Assembly: GCA_022824365.1 (NCBI GenBank)
Contig: JAJEAA010000002.1
Coordinates: forward strand, 124,001 to 188,000
Length of the DNA stretch: 64,000 nucleotides
Direction: 5' to 3'
DNA from: Anaerolineae bacterium
Lineage (GTDB): Bacteria > Chloroflexota > Anaerolineae > Aggregatilineales > Phototrophicaceae
Shown: one piece after another, positions 62,987-64,000 of the stretch
How positions within the stretch are numbered: position 1 is the stretch's first letter
Layout: the number at the start of each line of letters is the position of its first letter
Program-made: the position numbers and the translations under genes
The notes under the pieces: generated by a model
The model's database searches: none
The model's input: only the letters and a program-made list of their open reading frames with translations
What the model was told of the DNA's origin: nothing

Positions 62987-64000
62987 ATGGATGGTCAATT
63001 ACCACTGGCGCTGAGCGTTGGCGGCGCTACTTTTCTTCTCGGCGTCATCTGGGGCGGCCCATTTGTCGAGATTCTGCATCGCCTGAAGCTGGGCAAGCAG
63101 ATTCGCGCCGAGTTGATGGACAGCCACCACGTACAAAAGATCGGCACGCCGACCATGGGCGGCATCATGATCATCCTGCCGACCATTGCCATCACCCTGG
63201 CGCTCAATATCTCGCGCATCGTAGAGGAAGGATCGGGGCGAAGCATACTTGTGCCCTTGTTTGTTCTGATCGGTTTCGCCTTCCTTGGCTTGATCGACGA
63301 CTGGGAAGGCATACAGACCTCGCGCGGCAATATCGGTGAAGGGCTCTCCGGCACGATCAAGTTCGCCGGTCAAATCTTGTTGGCGCTGGCCGCTTCAATA
63401 ATCATCTCGCATTTTCAATTCTCGTATGCCAACTCGCTGCTTCTACCCTTGCTGCAAATCGAGATACCTTTGCATCCGGTGCTCTTCGTCAGCATCAGCA
63501 CCTTCATCATTGTCGCAACGTCAAACGCGACTAACTTCACCGATGGTTTGGATGGGCTTGCCGGCATCATTACGGCCACTGCTTTCGGCGCCTATGGCGT
63601 CATCGCCTTTCTGCATGAACAAATCTTTCTGGTCGAGCTTTGTTTTGTGGTCGTCGGCGCCTGCTTCGCCTTTCTTTGGTACAATGCGCACCCGGCGCAA
63701 CTTTTCATGGGCGATACCGGCTCCCTCGCCTTGGGCGCCGCATTGGGCACAGCGGCAGTGATGACTGGCCAGTGGCTGCTGCTGCCGGTTATCGCCATCG
63801 TGCCCGTGATGGAAATCCTGAGCGTGATACTGCAGGTCGCCTCGGCCAAGCTGAGCCGGCGCTTCTATGGCGTCGATATTCGACCATTCCGCCGCACGCC
63901 CATTCATCATCACTTTGAACTCGGCGGCTGGAGTGAAACACAAATCGTCCAGCGCTTTTGGCTGATCGGCATCTTGAGCGCATTCGTCGGCGTCGCCCTG
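62987..64000 (+). CDS. mraY: phospho-MurNAc-pentapeptide transferase, 3'-partial
   Basis: The ATG at 62987 opens a frame that runs to the end of the window with no stop (338 codons). The product is a multi-pass membrane enzyme that puts MurNAc-pentapeptide on undecaprenyl phosphate (lipid I). HHVQKIGTPTMGG, LGLIDDWEG, TNFTDGLDGLAG, FMGDTGSLALG and RRTPIHHHFELGGWSE are the MraY signatures with the catalytic aspartates. murE/murF do not lie between it and the PBP gene. It lies 13 bases after the PBP stop. Confidence 0.93.
   Translation, partial: MDGQLPLALSVGGATFLLGVIWGGPFVEILHRLKLGKQIRAELMDSHHVQKIGTPTMGGIMIILPTIAITLALNISRIVEEGSGRSILVPLFVLIGFAFLGLIDDWEGIQTSRGNIGEGLSGTIKFAGQILLALAASIIISHFQFSYANSLLLPLLQIEIPLHPVLFVSISTFIIVATSNATNFTDGLDGLAGIITATAFGAYGVIAFLHEQIFLVELCFVVVGACFAFLWYNAHPAQLFMGDTGSLALGAALGTAAVMTGQWLLLPVIAIVPVMEILSVILQVASAKLSRRFYGVDIRPFRRTPIHHHFELGGWSETQIVQRFWLIGILSAFVGVAL

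Overview
The window reads as one contig of a free-living, metabolically flexible bacterium with fairly high GC (judged by eye). A Chloroflexota (Anaerolineae-like) origin is my best inference, not a proof. It rests on two FemAB-like bridge transferases, many sugar and amino-acid catabolic operons fed by ABC importers without their own ATPase, a very large alpha-2-macroglobulin, and a dcw cluster with atypical members. No rRNA, tRNA or CRISPR array was seen.

Regions from left to right. (1) A 5'-truncated FemAB-like gene (1-834). (2) A long minus-strand catabolic operon (12173 back to 1342): sugar-binding protein, TIM-barrel isomerase, two ABC permeases, Gfo/Idh/MocA dehydrogenase, RhaT-like transporter, cupin, epimerase, AA_synth protein, cysteine hydrolase, amidohydrolase and SDR. 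(3) A second minus-strand ABC operon (21503 back to 13013) headed by a GntR/FadR-type regulator and ending in a D-threonine-aldolase-type PLP enzyme, an aldo/keto reductase and an FAD amine oxidoreductase. (4) A divergent Gfo/Idh/MocA gene, an SDR remnant, and a six-gene minus-strand operon (29412 back to 22960) with class-III aminotransferase, sialidase-like protein, amidohydrolase, SDR, duplicated ferritin-like protein and DapA/NanA-family lyase. (5) A 1 kb intergenic region with a strong promoter and a 16-unit 11-bp tandem repeat, then a second FemAB gene and a phytanoyl-CoA dioxygenase-like gene. (6) A 2069-residue alpha-2-macroglobulin, a phosphotransferase, an HNH endonuclease, a LysE-type exporter, an M20 peptidase, a lipoprotein and a methyltransferase.

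(7) A compact defence-like operon (47682 back to 44226): EcoRI-family adenine methyltransferase, small membrane protein, a 59-residue chimeric ORF, a second membrane protein and a DUF262-HNH nuclease. The chimeric ORF joins the start of a second DUF262 gene to the tail of a second methyltransferase. This points to two tandem copies of a three-gene unit (methyltransferase, membrane protein, DUF262-HNH) collapsed by one deletion. It is the best candidate here for an undescribed system. (8) A fatty-acid beta-oxidation pair (FadA and FadN-like) behind an SDR, an Mrr-type restriction endonuclease and a TetR regulator. (9) A serB - HAD phosphatase - serA operon, convergent with uvrC. (10) The start of a dcw cluster: rsmH, ftsL-like, a class B penicillin-binding protein with degenerate catalytic motifs, and mraY running off the end.

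The main biological points are the collapsed methyltransferase/membrane/DUF262 module, a division PBP that appears catalytically dead, a SerA lacking its usual catalytic arginine, and two widely separated promoters that share a LexA-like box, identical spacing and a downstream octamer repeat.
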